Below are positions 34,701 to 46,060 of a DNA stretch of 64,000 nucleotides, piece after piece. This stretch comes from Streblospio benedicti. Lineage: Eukaryota; Annelida; Polychaeta; Spionida; Spionidae. Numbering within the stretch: position 1 is the first letter of the stretch; every line of letters begins with the position of its first letter. The notes beneath the pieces were generated by a model. The model searched no databases. It saw only the letters and a list, made by a program, of their open reading frames with translations, and was not told where the DNA came from. The translations under genes and the position numbers were made by a program. The stretch covers positions 7,016,586 to 7,080,585 of the forward strand of contig CM032660.1 of assembly GCA_019095985.1 (NCBI GenBank). Reading direction: 5' to 3'.

Positions 34701-37700
34701 ATCGTGCGTTGGAGCTGCTACTCTTAATCACATCGCGCTATGATTGGTGTAGAGATATGACGGCGTGTGATAAAGGCTAATTTTCCTATTGAAAATGGCG
34801 CAGTATTTAAATTGCTTGAAGGTGACATAATTTTTGAAACGAATGGATTACCACCGTCACAGTAACATACCCATCACAAATTCACGTGTCGGATCAATTA
34901 TAAACTGATTATGAAGTCATGGACGAAAGGATATTTCTCAAATCACAGGCATTGTTTAATAATTCGTCTTTCTAAAGTGTATCTCGAACCTGTCATTTTT
35001 AATCGAGGCCGGCAACAGCCTCACGTTTGGAAGATATTCTAGACAAATATATCCATATTCCTATTACTGGGCCGTAAAAATAAGAAACTCTATGCGATTC
35101 TGAATACACGTGTACAATTTATGTAAAAAAATAAGCATATATGGAGGCCCCAGATAAGTTATTGTCTTGGACGTAAAGCTGTCAAATGGCACTGTTTGCT
35201 AATGTTTATATTACGTGTTGACGTTTTGCGTATGCCGATATGAATGGGTTAAAGAAAATATTGATGAATTTGACAAATTATTTGGTTACTCGGGTGGTAA
35301 AGTTGAACCGTTCGGTGTGCCTAACCCACTTCGTGATCAGATACGCAATACATTCGTGATGACCGTAATTGAAAGTAAACAGCGCGGCAGACACCTGACA
35401 GTAGAATAGACAGCTTGTGAAAAACTACACCCTAAGATGGCTGATGAAAAGCAACAGGTGTTACTAGAATACAAATTGCTTCAGAGTAATTGCTGTCATG
35501 AACTGCCCTGTCATGAGACAGGCCAGGATTCTTCATTTAACAGATGCATATTCATCAATCAATTTGACTAAGATTCTTCATTCCAATTGATGATGGTGAA
35601 AGACCATTGAAAATCTAGGGCTAAGCGAAGGCATTAATTTCTCTCTGGTTCCATTTAAGGTATTATTTGCATGCAAAAGTTTCACAATAATATTTAACAA
35701 ATTAGGTCACATATTTGAATAGAAATGTAAACTGTGCATATATTACCTTGAATACAATTCCACATATTGTTGTACCAGTTTTGTAGACTTTGGGTGGTTG
35801 AAACCCTTTACCCTCTAACATAGCATTCCTGAATAAAAAGATTATGTGAAATTAGCAGATAGAACTACAACATATATGAAATCCGTTTGTCAGTCATTCA
35901 GCAACTATTTTCTTTCAAGGGGAATCTCTACAATATAAACTAAAAAGTCTTAAAACACCGAAGTTCGCCCTTTGAAGTCTTCACATGCTTGAATTATGAG
36001 CAAAATCTAGTACAAAACACTATCATAACGCAGGCTATGAAACTTTGTTAACAGAACACAAGGCCGGCAACTTCAAAACGTAGCTGGCCGTGACAAAAAG
36101 TGTATGGCCCTTGATTACGTTAATATTGAGAACTCCCTAAAAATAGCCTACCCACTGGGCTGTGAACTTTAGAAAGCAGCTGGCCCGGGCCAAAATCAGC
36201 CGTCACCGGGTAGACTCTATTTCATACCCTGCATAACGTCATCAACAAGATGACCATGAAGAGCCTATATCAGTCATCTGTGCTGTCTAATACTATTTGA
36301 CTTAAAAAACACTGTGAACAGCCGTCTTTTATTCAAGGAGTTGCGCTATTTAATTAAAATCGTTGCAATGGTGAGATTTCTGAATGTGACAGCGTCTGAA
36401 ATGACATCCTTTTGGGAGTTTTCTCAAATTGTTAGAGGTGAAATTTCAGAAGGGGACAGCGTCAATTTTTAATCAGTGTTTTTTTCGTCGAAATCAATTT
36501 TTTCTTATTTGTTTTTCAGATCATAAAGTTACGCTTGACGTTTGTTTTGAGTGGCAGTGACCGCCCCGTCTTTGATGAAAATCAAATAAAAGATGAAGCA
36601 TCTTCAGTTCAAGGAAAAAAAAATTTCCTATTTATTTTTCTGATCATAAAGTTAAGCTTGACGTTTATTTTAAGTGGGAGTGACCTCCCCCTGTTTAACC
36701 CTATGACGGTCGCTAAGGCATTTATGCCTTAATGCATGCCTTAAAATAAGCCTAAAACATACGTTCTTCAAACCCTCGTATCTATCAAAGTGTTTGCAAC
36801 ATCCATTGTACAAGACCACATGGTGTATCAAAATCACCTACTCCATTCATTAGCCATCACCTTATTTCGATATAAACCACTTTTTATAGTAAATAATATA
36901 TATTTTTGGGGTTCATGGATCTGAGACATGGGCAGCATCCTCTAGTACTATAAACCGCCTGAGAAGAAATGACAGAGCTATGATCCGCTGGATGTCTGGT
37001 GTGAAGCCGAATGATGATACCAGTTCAGAGAGCCTTTTGGAGAAACGGAGTATTACAGATATTGATAGTGTGCTTCGTAAAGGGAGACTGAGATGGCTAG
37101 GCCATGTTGAGCGCAGTTCTGGCTGGATTAGCCAAGTAAGAAAGCTTGAGATAGAAGGAAGAAAAGGAAAGGGAAGACCGAAACAGACTTGGGATGCAGT
37201 CTTGCAGAAAGATCGTGCAAGTTTGGGCATAAGTTTGGTAGATCCAAATGACCGAAAGGCTTGGAGGGGACAGTTGAGATCCAGACTGGGCAGCCAGGCC
37301 ACACCCTCTGAATGAGGAATAATTAGGGCCTGTTTAAAATAAATTTAGGATTTGATTTGATTGATTGATTTTTAAAGAAGACATACTTAGAGATGAAATA
37401 CCAGTTTTCGGTACTCAACTTTGACCACTAGATCTAATTATTTGTCTTCAGAAACCCCCATCGGCTTTGGTGTCAAAAGATCGGGTGTCCATTTTCCTAT
37501 CTGTTTATAAACATCTCATTAGCATGCGGTGAACCCTGACCTCACAAAAATAATTTATTCCTTCATTATATTTTGTGTGTTTACGGCCATTTCCGAGGCT
37601 GTTTCCTCTGCCCACAGCTTTCAAGCATAGTAGCATTGCAAAACACACATGATGGAGCAAGGCTACTGTTTCAGCCAATCACAAGCGTTTCCGATGACGA

Positions 37701-40700
37701 AATGACAGCACTTTTATGTAGGTAAGCGGGAAGGAAGATAACTGAAAATATTTCTAGGAAACATGTCAGATTACAACTATAATGGAAGCATTTATAAAGT
37801 CAACCAGTGTTTTGCAGATACGAAAAAGAAAACACATAGAAAGTTTCTGGAATGTACGATTAGTCTACGTCGCAATAGCAGGAGATTTGGCAGCAAATGC
37901 ACGATTACTCGACAATGGACACGCTGGCAAAGCTACAGGACTGTTATCTTTCATTTTGTGAATGAAAAGTATGTCCGATATTAATATTAACAATTTAACA
38001 GCATGTAGTATGTCATTCTGCAGAGAATGGTAGATTATATGTCACAAAACACCTTGCTTTCATACTATAACATCGGATCACCTCGGCCTGTCAAATGACA
38101 ATGTTTGGAATCGAGAGATTAAACATCGGATGGCTTCCATGGCCATTTCTTTCAAAATGCAAAATATTATGAGCTCTAAATGTGAAAATAAGAATCTGCA
38201 TCACATTTTATGTCTCCTGCATTTCAGTAAACCTGCAGATTTCGCAGTATCTACGACTATAAAATCTTAAAATCAATGACATTGTGTGATGTGAATGTAC
38301 GTCATACGTTCAAAATACGGCGACCGTCAAAGAGTTAATGAAAATCAATTAAAAAATTAACCATCTTTAGTTCAATTTACTAAATTGGGCCTGCAGGTCT
38401 TCAGACTTGACTGCCCGGTTGTCTGGCAATTTTATGACCTCGTATTTTAACATTCTTTTGTCATGACATCGTATATAATCTCAAAGTCTGACAAATGGCT
38501 CCTTTTTTAAAATACATGTCAAAAATTTCTCGGGGGGAATGCCCCGGACCCCCCTAGATATTGAGTGCTGTTGGTACTTATTGCCAGGGCTGGTAAAACT
38601 TAACTAGGGCCTGTAAGTTTTTCAACTTGCCAGCCCTGGTGTCTAGTACCTATTTTGGAGAAGTTTCCCACACTTGTAGCAGCAGCATTTTTAATTTCGA
38701 CTGTACGGGAAACACCCTCATTTTGAAAAAGCTCGTCAATTCAAACCAGAAAAAAAAAAGACAAAGAAATGGTAATAACTTAAGTCAATTCTTGTCAGAT
38801 TTTGGTAATAATTTTTATAAATTGATCACCGCAAGATTTAGATTTTTTCCCAATAATAATAATAGAAAAAAAATACAATTTTTTCATTTGAATCAAGATT
38901 AGCGAGTCTAGTCTTTCTTTTCAACCACTCTGTAGGCCTCTTCATCTTAATAGAGGGAGGCCACGTCGTGTTGGTACATTGACCTCTAGAGACAGGTTAG
39001 GTAACCAACTGATCCTCGATGCGGATGGATCACACTTGCCACTGATTTCAAACTAGGGGAGTTCTTTAACGTGCCTAACCTTGTGCTTAGTTTCGCGACC
39101 GGTGACTCTAGTGACACTGTGGCAGGGTTGGGTTTCGTACGGTACGAAACTAGTTTCGTACCGTACAGGTGTACGAAACAGTATGAAACCTGTACAAAAC
39201 ATTCATAACTGTACGAAACTGTACGAAACCTAGATGACTGGGTAAAACCTGGATAAAACTGGACAAAATCAAAACTAATGTTCATTATTGATGAAAAGTC
39301 CAGTTCAATATCCAGAATATCCTTATTACACTTTGTTCGCCTATGTGTTTATTTTGTGATTTCATTTCCGTGACGCCCGGCACAGAACATTATAGAATTT
39401 TTTCTTCCAGCCAGGCGTTTGCCTAAGTGTAGAAAACTAATAAATAAATTAAAAAATGTGTCTTGTTTTATTTTTTGTTCATCCAGATTTTTTATAATAA
39501 ATATTTTAATAATTTACAAATATAGTAATTACATATGCAAATTGCCCGACGTGACGTAGGATTTGACCTTTTGAACTTACTCGACATACTGCAGGGATTT
39601 CCGACGGCAAACGCTTGACGTTCCACGTGAACGTTGAATCAAAGACAAATACTACTTTGAGTCTGTGGTGTACTTACCAATCTGTATTACCGATGCGTGT
39701 TGCCTCTTCATGGTCAACACTAACAATATCATCATTGTTCTCATCCTCATCACTGCTTGGCTCTGGCTCAAACAAGTAGCCACTAAGGCCTAAGTTTTCA
39801 TCTGATTGTGATTCATCTTCTTCGCATGAGAAATACTCCGCCGTGTCCGAGTCAGTTGCCATGATTCAAATACTGCAGTAGCAGGTGCTTGTTTGCACTC
39901 TATGACCTGTCTCGCTGTGACGTGGAGTTGAGTATTTCGTAGATCTAAGATCTAGATTAAGGGGCGGAGCTTGCGAGTCACAATGTGACGTCACATTGTG
40001 ATTGTGTAGTAAATTTAAACGATGATTATAAAAGATCCAGTCATTATCAAATTATCAGATTAAAGGATATACAAGGTCTATGTCATTGAAATCATCCTCC
40101 CAAATTTCAAGAATTTTGGAAATGTGGTTTATAAGTTATAGGATATTATGTTGCCGTTCATTCAAGTGGGAGCTAGACCGTTCGTTCACGACTACGCGTC
40201 ATAAATTACCCACAAATCCATTCGGCAGAAAAACAACAATGGCTAAAGTTTTGTCGGTATTTGTGCAAATAAATTCACTATATTTTGGTATACACTTATT
40301 TGATTATATGTTTTATATGTGATAAAGGAAGTGCATCTCATTATGAAAGAGGCACATACTAACTGCAAGTTTGGTTCATAAAGAGAACTATGAGAAGACC
40401 GGGAAATTCCTTTTAGATAGGATTTGAGGTAGATAAAGCTCCTTTTGCAAAAACAAGTAAAAAGCTGCTGTTGCGCACTCACCAAATATAAGATGGGTTT
40501 TTAAAATTATTGCTGTTTTGACTTTTGTTTCAATTTATGTAAAAATAAAGTATGTTATAGAAAAATGCATTGCAGTTCTTATTCTTACCATCCCAACACA
40601 CACAATTCAGTGATTTTTGTTGCATTATTGTGCAAACATCGTCATGTGTTTTCCCGCCAATCGCGGACTGTCAAATATGACCTTGCGAGTGATTGATGCT

Positions 40701-42073
40701 CAAAATAAACTATTAAATTAAAATAATTACATACCTTTATTTATATGAATGGAATCGCATAATACTGCAGATTATTTCCATCTAAATTATAAATTTTTAG
40801 GACAACTGATAACAGAGATATGATGCAATATTTGTGTGGTGTTTTTCTTTTGTCAACTGCCACTACGACGGCCATGCGATTCTCAGGATTTTCCTACCAT
40901 ATCACTTATTTTTTCATTTCACAAATAGGAGGAAGAAGTAAAACTAATATAATACATACCATTGGAAAGAGAAAAAAAATCTGAATAAAAAACTATTTAT
41001 TGTCATTTTTTTTATCCCTCTATAATTTAAGTTAATTTGGCAGTTTTCATTGGCGCATGCCTCAAAATCAAGGCGAACCTCCCGTGACCTTGCATCATTC
41101 TTAGGCTTATGTTCGCCGGAGCCAACTAGATTAAACCTTTATATTATATATCATTTGAAAGAGGAGAAAATAAGGATTAGGAAAATGAAAGCAAATCCAG
41201 ACATTTGCAAAACATAACATTCCAAATAGTGAAAAAACCATGAGATCAACACTTTGGTCGTGAATTTAGAGAGGAGGGTTTCCAATTTTAGAAATTTGCA
41301 GCCGTGATTAGGTTCTACAGACGATTTTACGACAATTAAAACCAAAATGGATGACATAGTCACATTGGATCCGGGGAACAATCCATCTTCAAAAACACAA
41401 GTCTGAAATCTTGCTTTTGGGGGTAGCGCGCTCCGAAACTGTGTTAGAAGACAATGCATGAGCGAGAACAGAAGTGTTTGTAGTTAAATGCCCATAGCTT
41501 TCTAAGTAAGTGCCGGATTTTATTCAAATTTTTCCAAGATGTTTGGAAACGCCTATGGAACAGATTTCTGCAGAGATATGTAAAAATTTAAATGATGTGA
41601 GTAGAATAGTGCGACTTTCATGAACATCTCGTATTTTGAAATCTTGTCCCACACGGTAAATATCGATCCCAGCATAGCTAACAATGCTAATCATTCACAC
41701 TCGTCCAACCCAATGACCTGTACCTATTTAACGTGTAGGTGCCACTTGACAAACAATGTAATAGCTAATATATTTCCACAAGTTACACATTCGTACCGTA
41801 GATGTAGATTTTATAATGTAGATGTACTCAACTAATCAATTATCACAGAATGCAGTCTTCGAATGCATTATATTTGCCAAGTCATTTATGGAGTAGAAAA
41901 GAAACTCTATTATAAATTGCGCTAATAAGCAAAGACAGAGAAAAATGAATCCAAAACAGTCATTGATCTTGCTGGGATCAGTATTAATGACAATCATTGA
42001 GAAAACATGATTACCTTCTACAATTTTCGAAGGAAAATCCACCGACCGGTGGTTCAACACAAATGCCGGCCAT
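31743..42073 (-). CDS. PSMB7: Proteasome subunit beta type-7 (beta-2, trypsin-like), 7 exons, 274 aa
   Basis: Exons in order are 42073-42015, 35828-35747, 33676-33579, 32940-32800, 32655-32481, 32258-32107 and 31860-31743 (TAA). All phases agree and the total is 825 nt. The protein begins [20 protein letters not shown], close to the human PSMB7 start. A propeptide leads to the catalytic threonine after KTG (Thr39 in the precursor, human Thr44). The catalytic Asp17 (GADTRAT) and Lys33 (KNCSK) are present, as are [36 protein letters not shown] and [20 protein letters not shown]. It contributes trypsin-like cleavage in the 20S core, in nucleus and cytosol. The C-terminal arm that clasps beta-3 is conserved ([10 protein letters not shown]). 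Intron 1 is 6.2 kb and rich in transposons and a nested exon. Confidence 0.97.
34255..35252 (+). mobile_element. piggyBac-like non-autonomous element
   Basis: The ends are TTAACCCATTCGTATCAG (34255) and CGATATGAATGGGTTAA (to 35252), giving TTAA at each border followed by CCC, the arrangement used by piggyBac-type transposons. The interior of 990 bp has no recognisable transposase. It lies in the second intron of PSMB7. Confidence 0.65.
35253..35409 (+). other. Unassigned open frame next to the piggyBac-like element
   Basis: The plus strand is open with ordinary codon use from the right edge of the transposon to TAG at 35407-35409, reading [20 protein letters not shown], then a segment rich in polar residues ending RHLTVE. 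It looks more protein-like than its surroundings. It may be a remnant exon or gene fragment, or chance. I do not recognise it; it is antisense to PSMB7 within an intron. Confidence 0.25.
36509..36698 (+). repeat. Imperfect tandem duplication, about 122-bp unit, second unit split by a transposon
   Basis: GATCATAAAGTTACGCTTGA at about 36519 recurs as GATCATAAAGTTAAGCTTGA at about 36641, and both are followed by GTTT..AGTGG.AGTGACC.CCCC. The continuation of unit one (TGAAAATCAAATAAA, later CTTCAGTTCAA) is matched after the transposon at 38339 (TGAAAATCAATTAAA, later CTTTAGTTCAA). Confidence 0.8.
36695..38338 (+). mobile_element. piggyBac-like element carrying a LINE insertion
   Basis: The left end TTAACCCTATGACGGTCGC and the right end GCGACCGTCAAAGAGTTAA are inverted copies (17 of 19) with TTAA at both borders. 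The element interrupts the second unit of a tandem duplication, whose first unit shows the empty site. A LINE 3' fragment occupies 36910-37375. No intact transposase is visible. It lies in PSMB7 intron 1. Confidence 0.8.
36910..37375 (+). mobile_element. LINE C-terminal/3' end fragment
   Basis: The frame reads [19 protein letters not shown], then [41 protein letters not shown] and ends at a stop near 37315. This is the C-terminal tail seen after the reverse transcriptase in several LINE families. A 3' tail with GATTTGATTGATTGATT repeats follows. It is 5'-truncated, and a second copy of the tail is at 4984-5095. Confidence 0.85.
38586..38637. repeat. Short inverted repeat
   Basis: CCAGGGCTGGTAAAACTT and AACTTGCCAGCCCTGG face each other across about 20 bases. 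The ends resemble those of the element at 17612-18124, so this may be a much reduced relative. Confidence 0.5.
38951..39125 (-). mobile_element. Composite tRNA-derived SINE, copy 3 (3' part only)
   Basis: The blocks GGCCACGTCGTGTTGGTAC, GGTTAGGTAACCAACTGA and CTAGGGGAGTTCTTT match the 3' part of copies 2 and 5. The tRNA head is missing. Confidence 0.7.
39137..39166. repeat. Perfect 30-bp palindrome
   Basis: The sequence centred on ACTAGT, with half-site GTACGGTACGAAACT, is its own exact complement with no spacer. Several further TACGAAAC / GTTTCGTA words follow up to about 39240, so it is part of a small cluster of such words. Confidence 0.9.
39678..39862 (-). CDS. P2X7-C-terminal-like protein, first exon only
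   Basis: The ATG at 39862 opens a 61-codon acidic exon ending at a good donor (TTGGTAAGT). It reads [20 protein letters not shown], then [17 protein letters not shown]. The short GYxFEPE motif after an acidic N-terminus is typical of the large invertebrate family of P2X7-ballast-domain-like proteins, whose Cys-rich zinc domain follows in later exons. I did not find those exons downstream. It lies inside PSMB7 intron 1 on the same strand, so it is a nested gene, a retro- or transposon-mobilised copy, or a remnant. The assignment rests on one short motif. Confidence 0.5.
40712..40862 (-). repeat. Dispersed repeat family B, copy 2
   Basis: Read in reverse, GGAAATAATCTGCAG, TATGCGATTCCATTCATAT and TATGTAATTATTTTAAT match the copies at 2030-2185 and 45695-45860. 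It lies in PSMB7 intron 1. Confidence 0.6.
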
Positions 42074-42189
42074 TATTAATTACTCGATATATACTTTCGT
42101 TCAAAATGTTAATGGTTACGCTGGGTTTGCGGTGCCAGTTAAATAATTTACAAAATATAGTCATTGTAAAATAAAACAGTTAGTCTCTG

Positions 42190-43200
42190 ATCATGACTTG
42201 ACTCAGGTGCAGTGTGAACCAACGCGCCTAGATAGGATACTCAACCTCTACTGCACCAATAAGTCCAGCCTCACGAAGTACCACACCACTATTCCAGGCC
42301 CATCAGACCATGAAACTGTCATAGTTGACTCTCAGCTTAGACAGAAGTTCACCAAGAAGTCACTGCATAAAGTATATGCTTACTTCACTCCAAGTGAACG
42401 CTCAAGATATCGCCAAGCTTCTACTCAAACTAAAGGTATGCAAGGCCTATGGACCAGACAATATCCCAGCCAATTAATTGCAAAGCGCTCAAGGAGCTTG
42501 CAGCCACACACGCGCCACCGCTCTCAGCCTTCTTCAATCACTGGTTGGAGCATTAACTCACCCCCCCAGGACTGGAAGAGTGCTTTCATCACTCCGATCT
42601 TCAAGAAGGGTAACAAACAGCTCCCCAAAAACTACCGTCCAGTGTCCCTTACATGCACCTGCTCAAAGCTGATGGAACATGTAATATGCAGGCACATCCT
42701 TGACCACCTCGAGTCTCACAACAACCTGACTACTCTACATCGAGTGCAGCACGGTTTCCGAAGCGAAAGATCCTGTGAAACTCAACTGATAATAACACTC
42801 TAGCATTCCTTGAAGAACTGGGACAAGAAGACCCAATTCGACATCACCATCCTTGATTTCGTGAAGGCCTTCGATACCGTGCCTCATGACAAACTGTTAT
42901 GCAAGCTTCAGTTTTACGGTGTCAGCAGCAACATCCACCCCTAGATCTCCAGCTTCCTCAAGGGCCATACCCAGACAGTAGTAATGGATGGCTCTAGGTC
43001 TACCAGCGCCCAAGTCATTTCCAATGTACTCAAAGGCATAGTGCTCAGGCCCCCTCCTGTTTCTACTCCATGTCAACGACCTTCTGCTGAATGTTCATTC
43101 TCCTGTGTGACTGTTCACAGATGATTGATGCTCTATCTAGATCTACTGGCCAATCATCTCTGCCGTAGACCAAGAATTACTACAGTAACTCGAGGAGCCC
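42190..43200 (+). mobile_element. CR1/Jockey-type LINE fragment with endonuclease end and reverse transcriptase
   Basis: An open stretch 42198-42803 starts with the end of an APE endonuclease domain (PTRLDRILNLY, IPGPSDHETVIVDSQL) and continues to reverse transcriptase (WKSAFITPIFKKGNKQLPKN, YRPVSL, HGFRSERSCETQL). Further pieces in shifted frames hold FDITILDFVKAFDTVPHDKL and a degenerate FTDD catalytic core near 43110. The region between endonuclease and reverse transcriptase is shortened. Several frame changes and stops make it a dead copy. It abuts the 5' end of PSMB7, about 120 bp from its start codon, in divergent orientation. Confidence 0.88.
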
Positions 43201-44019
43201 TGATATATAGCCCTATATATATATACATATTCTACCCGAGCTACCTCGACGCGTAGAACCAATCACATCGTATAACATGATAACTCCTATATTTACATCA
43301 ATGATTTGCGGCATTTATCAACCCTTGTGTTTCGTGTACGGCCGCACACAGTGTGATGCAACATTCAAGGCTAGTAATTCAATAGTTAAATGGTTAAAAA
43401 AGGTTGATGTTTGTTTCTGAGAATTTCATTGGAAAATCAATAAAATTTGCTGTTCATCGGTACCCAACATGTCCCATACTTTGCCTTCAGATATATATAT
43501 AGTTGTGTAAATCCAACTTCACTGTAGTGAGTACACAAGCAGCTCTGTGTACATTGAATATCAAACGAGATTTAACCATAATTCCGTTATTAAGCTAAGC
43601 ACCCTCAGGAAATTTAACCATGTGAGAGATAAAACGATTTGTAATCCATTAATTATTTGGTCATCCTTATCATTAATTGGTCTGGCTATTCAAAAGTCAT
43701 ATGATTTCAGTCACATTTGTTGGAACCGAGTGTTTAACGTTGGCAAAGGCCAACAAGTCATGTCAATAATTTACAATCTGTTAATCAAAGTGTGCGTAAA
43801 GATGTGTCTGGTGATTTAGTATATGTTTGTCTTTGGTAGTGTAAAGATTATAGTTATCATAGTGCAGATATAAAGTTATGTTTGATGGAAAATCATCCCG
43901 CAAATTTATGCCAACCCCACTTTTAAAATAAAGGTAAAGTAAAAGGTAAAGTTTTAAAAGTAAAGTTTATTTATTGGCTTTTACAGAATTTGTTGTAAAC
44001 ATGACGTAGTAGTTATGTT

Positions 44020-44165
44020 TGAGGCAGCCACTGAGCAGTGTGGCCACCGTTTAGCAGTATATACTCGGCAGAAGCAACACACTGTGTGGAAATCGGCAGT
44101 ACAGTGGCAGCGGCAAGTCCTGTTCGTTGGTCTTGCGCGCTAACCACTGTACTAACGAGGACCAT
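44020..44165 (-). mobile_element. Composite tRNA-derived SINE, copy 4 (head part)
   Basis: On the minus strand ATGGTCCTCGTTAGTACAGT, GTTAGCGCGCAAGACC and the words TGCCACTGTACTGCCGA match the 5' half of the other copies. The B box is eroded. Confidence 0.6.
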
Positions 44166-44587
44166 GTAATGCTTTTTGTACCCCTATTATCACGGGCCTC
44201 TTATGTTTAGTGTATGCTGATAAACAAAGTATGGCTGGTTCGTTGGACAAGGCAAGACAAGACACAAGTTCTCCATTTGATTTCATTTCAGGAACTCCGT
44301 TAGATCTAATATAGCATTTTACTCTGTCAAATTGTGTCGTGCGACCTTAAAAATTGAATTTTTAAAACAAGAATTTATATATACTCTTTTCTCTGTCGTA
44401 TTAAAAAGTGGCAAATATTAAAGACCAATGTTCAGATATGTTGTAGAGATTTACTTTTAGATTTCTTAAGTATCTTGGGTGAGTATATTTGATCTTTTTG
44501 TAATGGACGATAGAGCCCAAGGCCAGGTAGGTCGCTGTTGGGAGCCAATACTACAGGGAATTCCTCTCATTCAACCACAGGAGCAAT

Positions 44588-44684
44588 ATTTATAGAGATA
44601 TGTTGCTGTTTTACTTGTGCAATCAAATCTGGCTTCGGTTCAGATTTGATTGCACAAGTAAAACAGCAACATATCTCTATAAAT
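44588..44684. repeat. Perfect 44-bp inverted repeat with 9-base spacer
   Basis: Arms 44588-44631 (ATTTATAGAGATATGTTGCT and on) and 44641-44684 are exact reverse complements around GCTTCGGTT. The transcript would fold into a 97-nt hairpin without a mismatch. Flanks outside the arms do not match each other. Confidence 0.95.
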
Positions 44685-45160
44685 CACTGAGCTGTGCTGT
44701 GATTTTAACCACCTCAACTCTCGCCAAGTGATACACAATGATACACATGTGATGGGGAAGACTCTCCATTGGTCCGAGACCTGTAACCCTGACCTAAATA
44801 ACATCAAATATATAACGATGATCATATCGAATGTTTAAGCGCCGATAGTACACACATTGATGAGTTTGACTAAAAATAATTATTTAATGAAACACCACAT
44901 TACCTCACTTATGGTGATGATATATTTCATTATTTTATATAGTATTTATTCAGTCGAATCATTTTTTAATAACTACACCTAATAGCAACTATTGTAAATT
45001 ACAACTCTACTGGAGATGATATATTATCGCCCATGTGATAGTGCCTAGAAGAAAGCAGATCTAGCCGTTTGATATCCAACATTGACATAGGTTTTCAGTT
45101 TTGGCAACCTTCCATCTTTACTAGGTTTGGTGCGTAAGGAGAGAACGAGAAAGATAGATG

Positions 45161-45400
45161 TTAGTAGTCGGACAAGAATTTAAATAGTTCTAACAAATGA
45201 CACAGTGGAAATCTTGTCTTGAAGATTTCCAATAGTTTGGATAGAAGTTCGTCTCTGGGAAGTTGATTCCAAGCTACTATTGTATAGGGGAAAAATGAGT
45301 ACTGGTAATATTGGGTACGGGGTACTATGGGTTGGAGGTGAACACCATCTTTTTGTATATAAAGGTATGAGTTAATAGGGGATGAAAGTCACGAGAACAG
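45161..45400 (-). mobile_element. LINE C-terminal fragment
   Basis: The minus strand reads DGVHLQPIVPRTQYYQYSFF, then PYTIVAWNQLPRDELLSKL, EIFKTRFPL and a stop at 45161-45163. The SFFPxTIxxWNxLP pattern is the well-known C-terminal end of CR1/L2-like LINE proteins. It is 5'-truncated. Confidence 0.75.
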
Positions 45401-45694
45401 GAACTACCGTTACAACCAGATTAAATTCAACTGGATTATGGAGTGAGCGATGATACCAGCCGTCCAATGTTATGCTTATGGGAGGAATTGCGCAATACAT
45501 TTTGAACGCACACAGCTCAATAAAACTTTAGACTTAAGCAATCTCACTTACATACATCACAGATAATATGTTTTCCTTTTGTCCCATAGTAAAATTAACT
45601 ATAAACTATAGCATTTAGTATATTTAATTTAAGTTGAACCAGTGAAATCGTTGCAGGATCCTAAAGAGTCTACTGACAATATCAGCAGGCGACG

Positions 45695-45860
45695 ACAGGT
45701 ATAAAACACCACACAGACATTGAATCATATCTCTGTTATACATTGTCGTATTAATATATAATTTTGATGGAAATAATCTGTAGTAATATGCGATTACATT
45801 CATATATATAAGTCTTATGTAATTGTTTTAACTAAATAGTTTAATTTGACCACTAAGCAC
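45695..45860 (+). repeat. Dispersed repeat family B, copy 3
   Basis: GGAAATAATCTGTAGTAATA, TATGCGATTACATTCATAT and TTATGTAATTGTTTTAACT match the other copies. The stretch before it (AACACCACACAGACATTGAA) also matches the copy at 40712-40862 in reverse. Confidence 0.65.
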
Positions 45861-46060
45861 ATCCATCACCACATCTAACATTCAGCTTTCGGCGTTAGCT
45901 GTTAAATGGATTGACTATTACTCAATTTTGTCCAAATCAGACTCGTTGCTATATATTTTTATTGTGGTAAAATTAAGAAACTAGACATTCTTCAGAATGT
46001 GTACTGTTAATGTGAAAACGTTCGGATGAAAATCATATGAGCTACTAAAGGATTAGTGTT

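Noticed and set aside
41151-41459. Minus-strand frame containing [11 protein letters not shown], similar to the PSMB7 segment [11 protein letters not shown]
   Set aside because: Only a few residues match, the rest is unrelated, and the true exon is at 32481-32655. Treated as chance.
42478-42672. Alternative plus-strand frame
   Set aside because: It is an out-of-frame reading of the LINE reverse transcriptase fragment.
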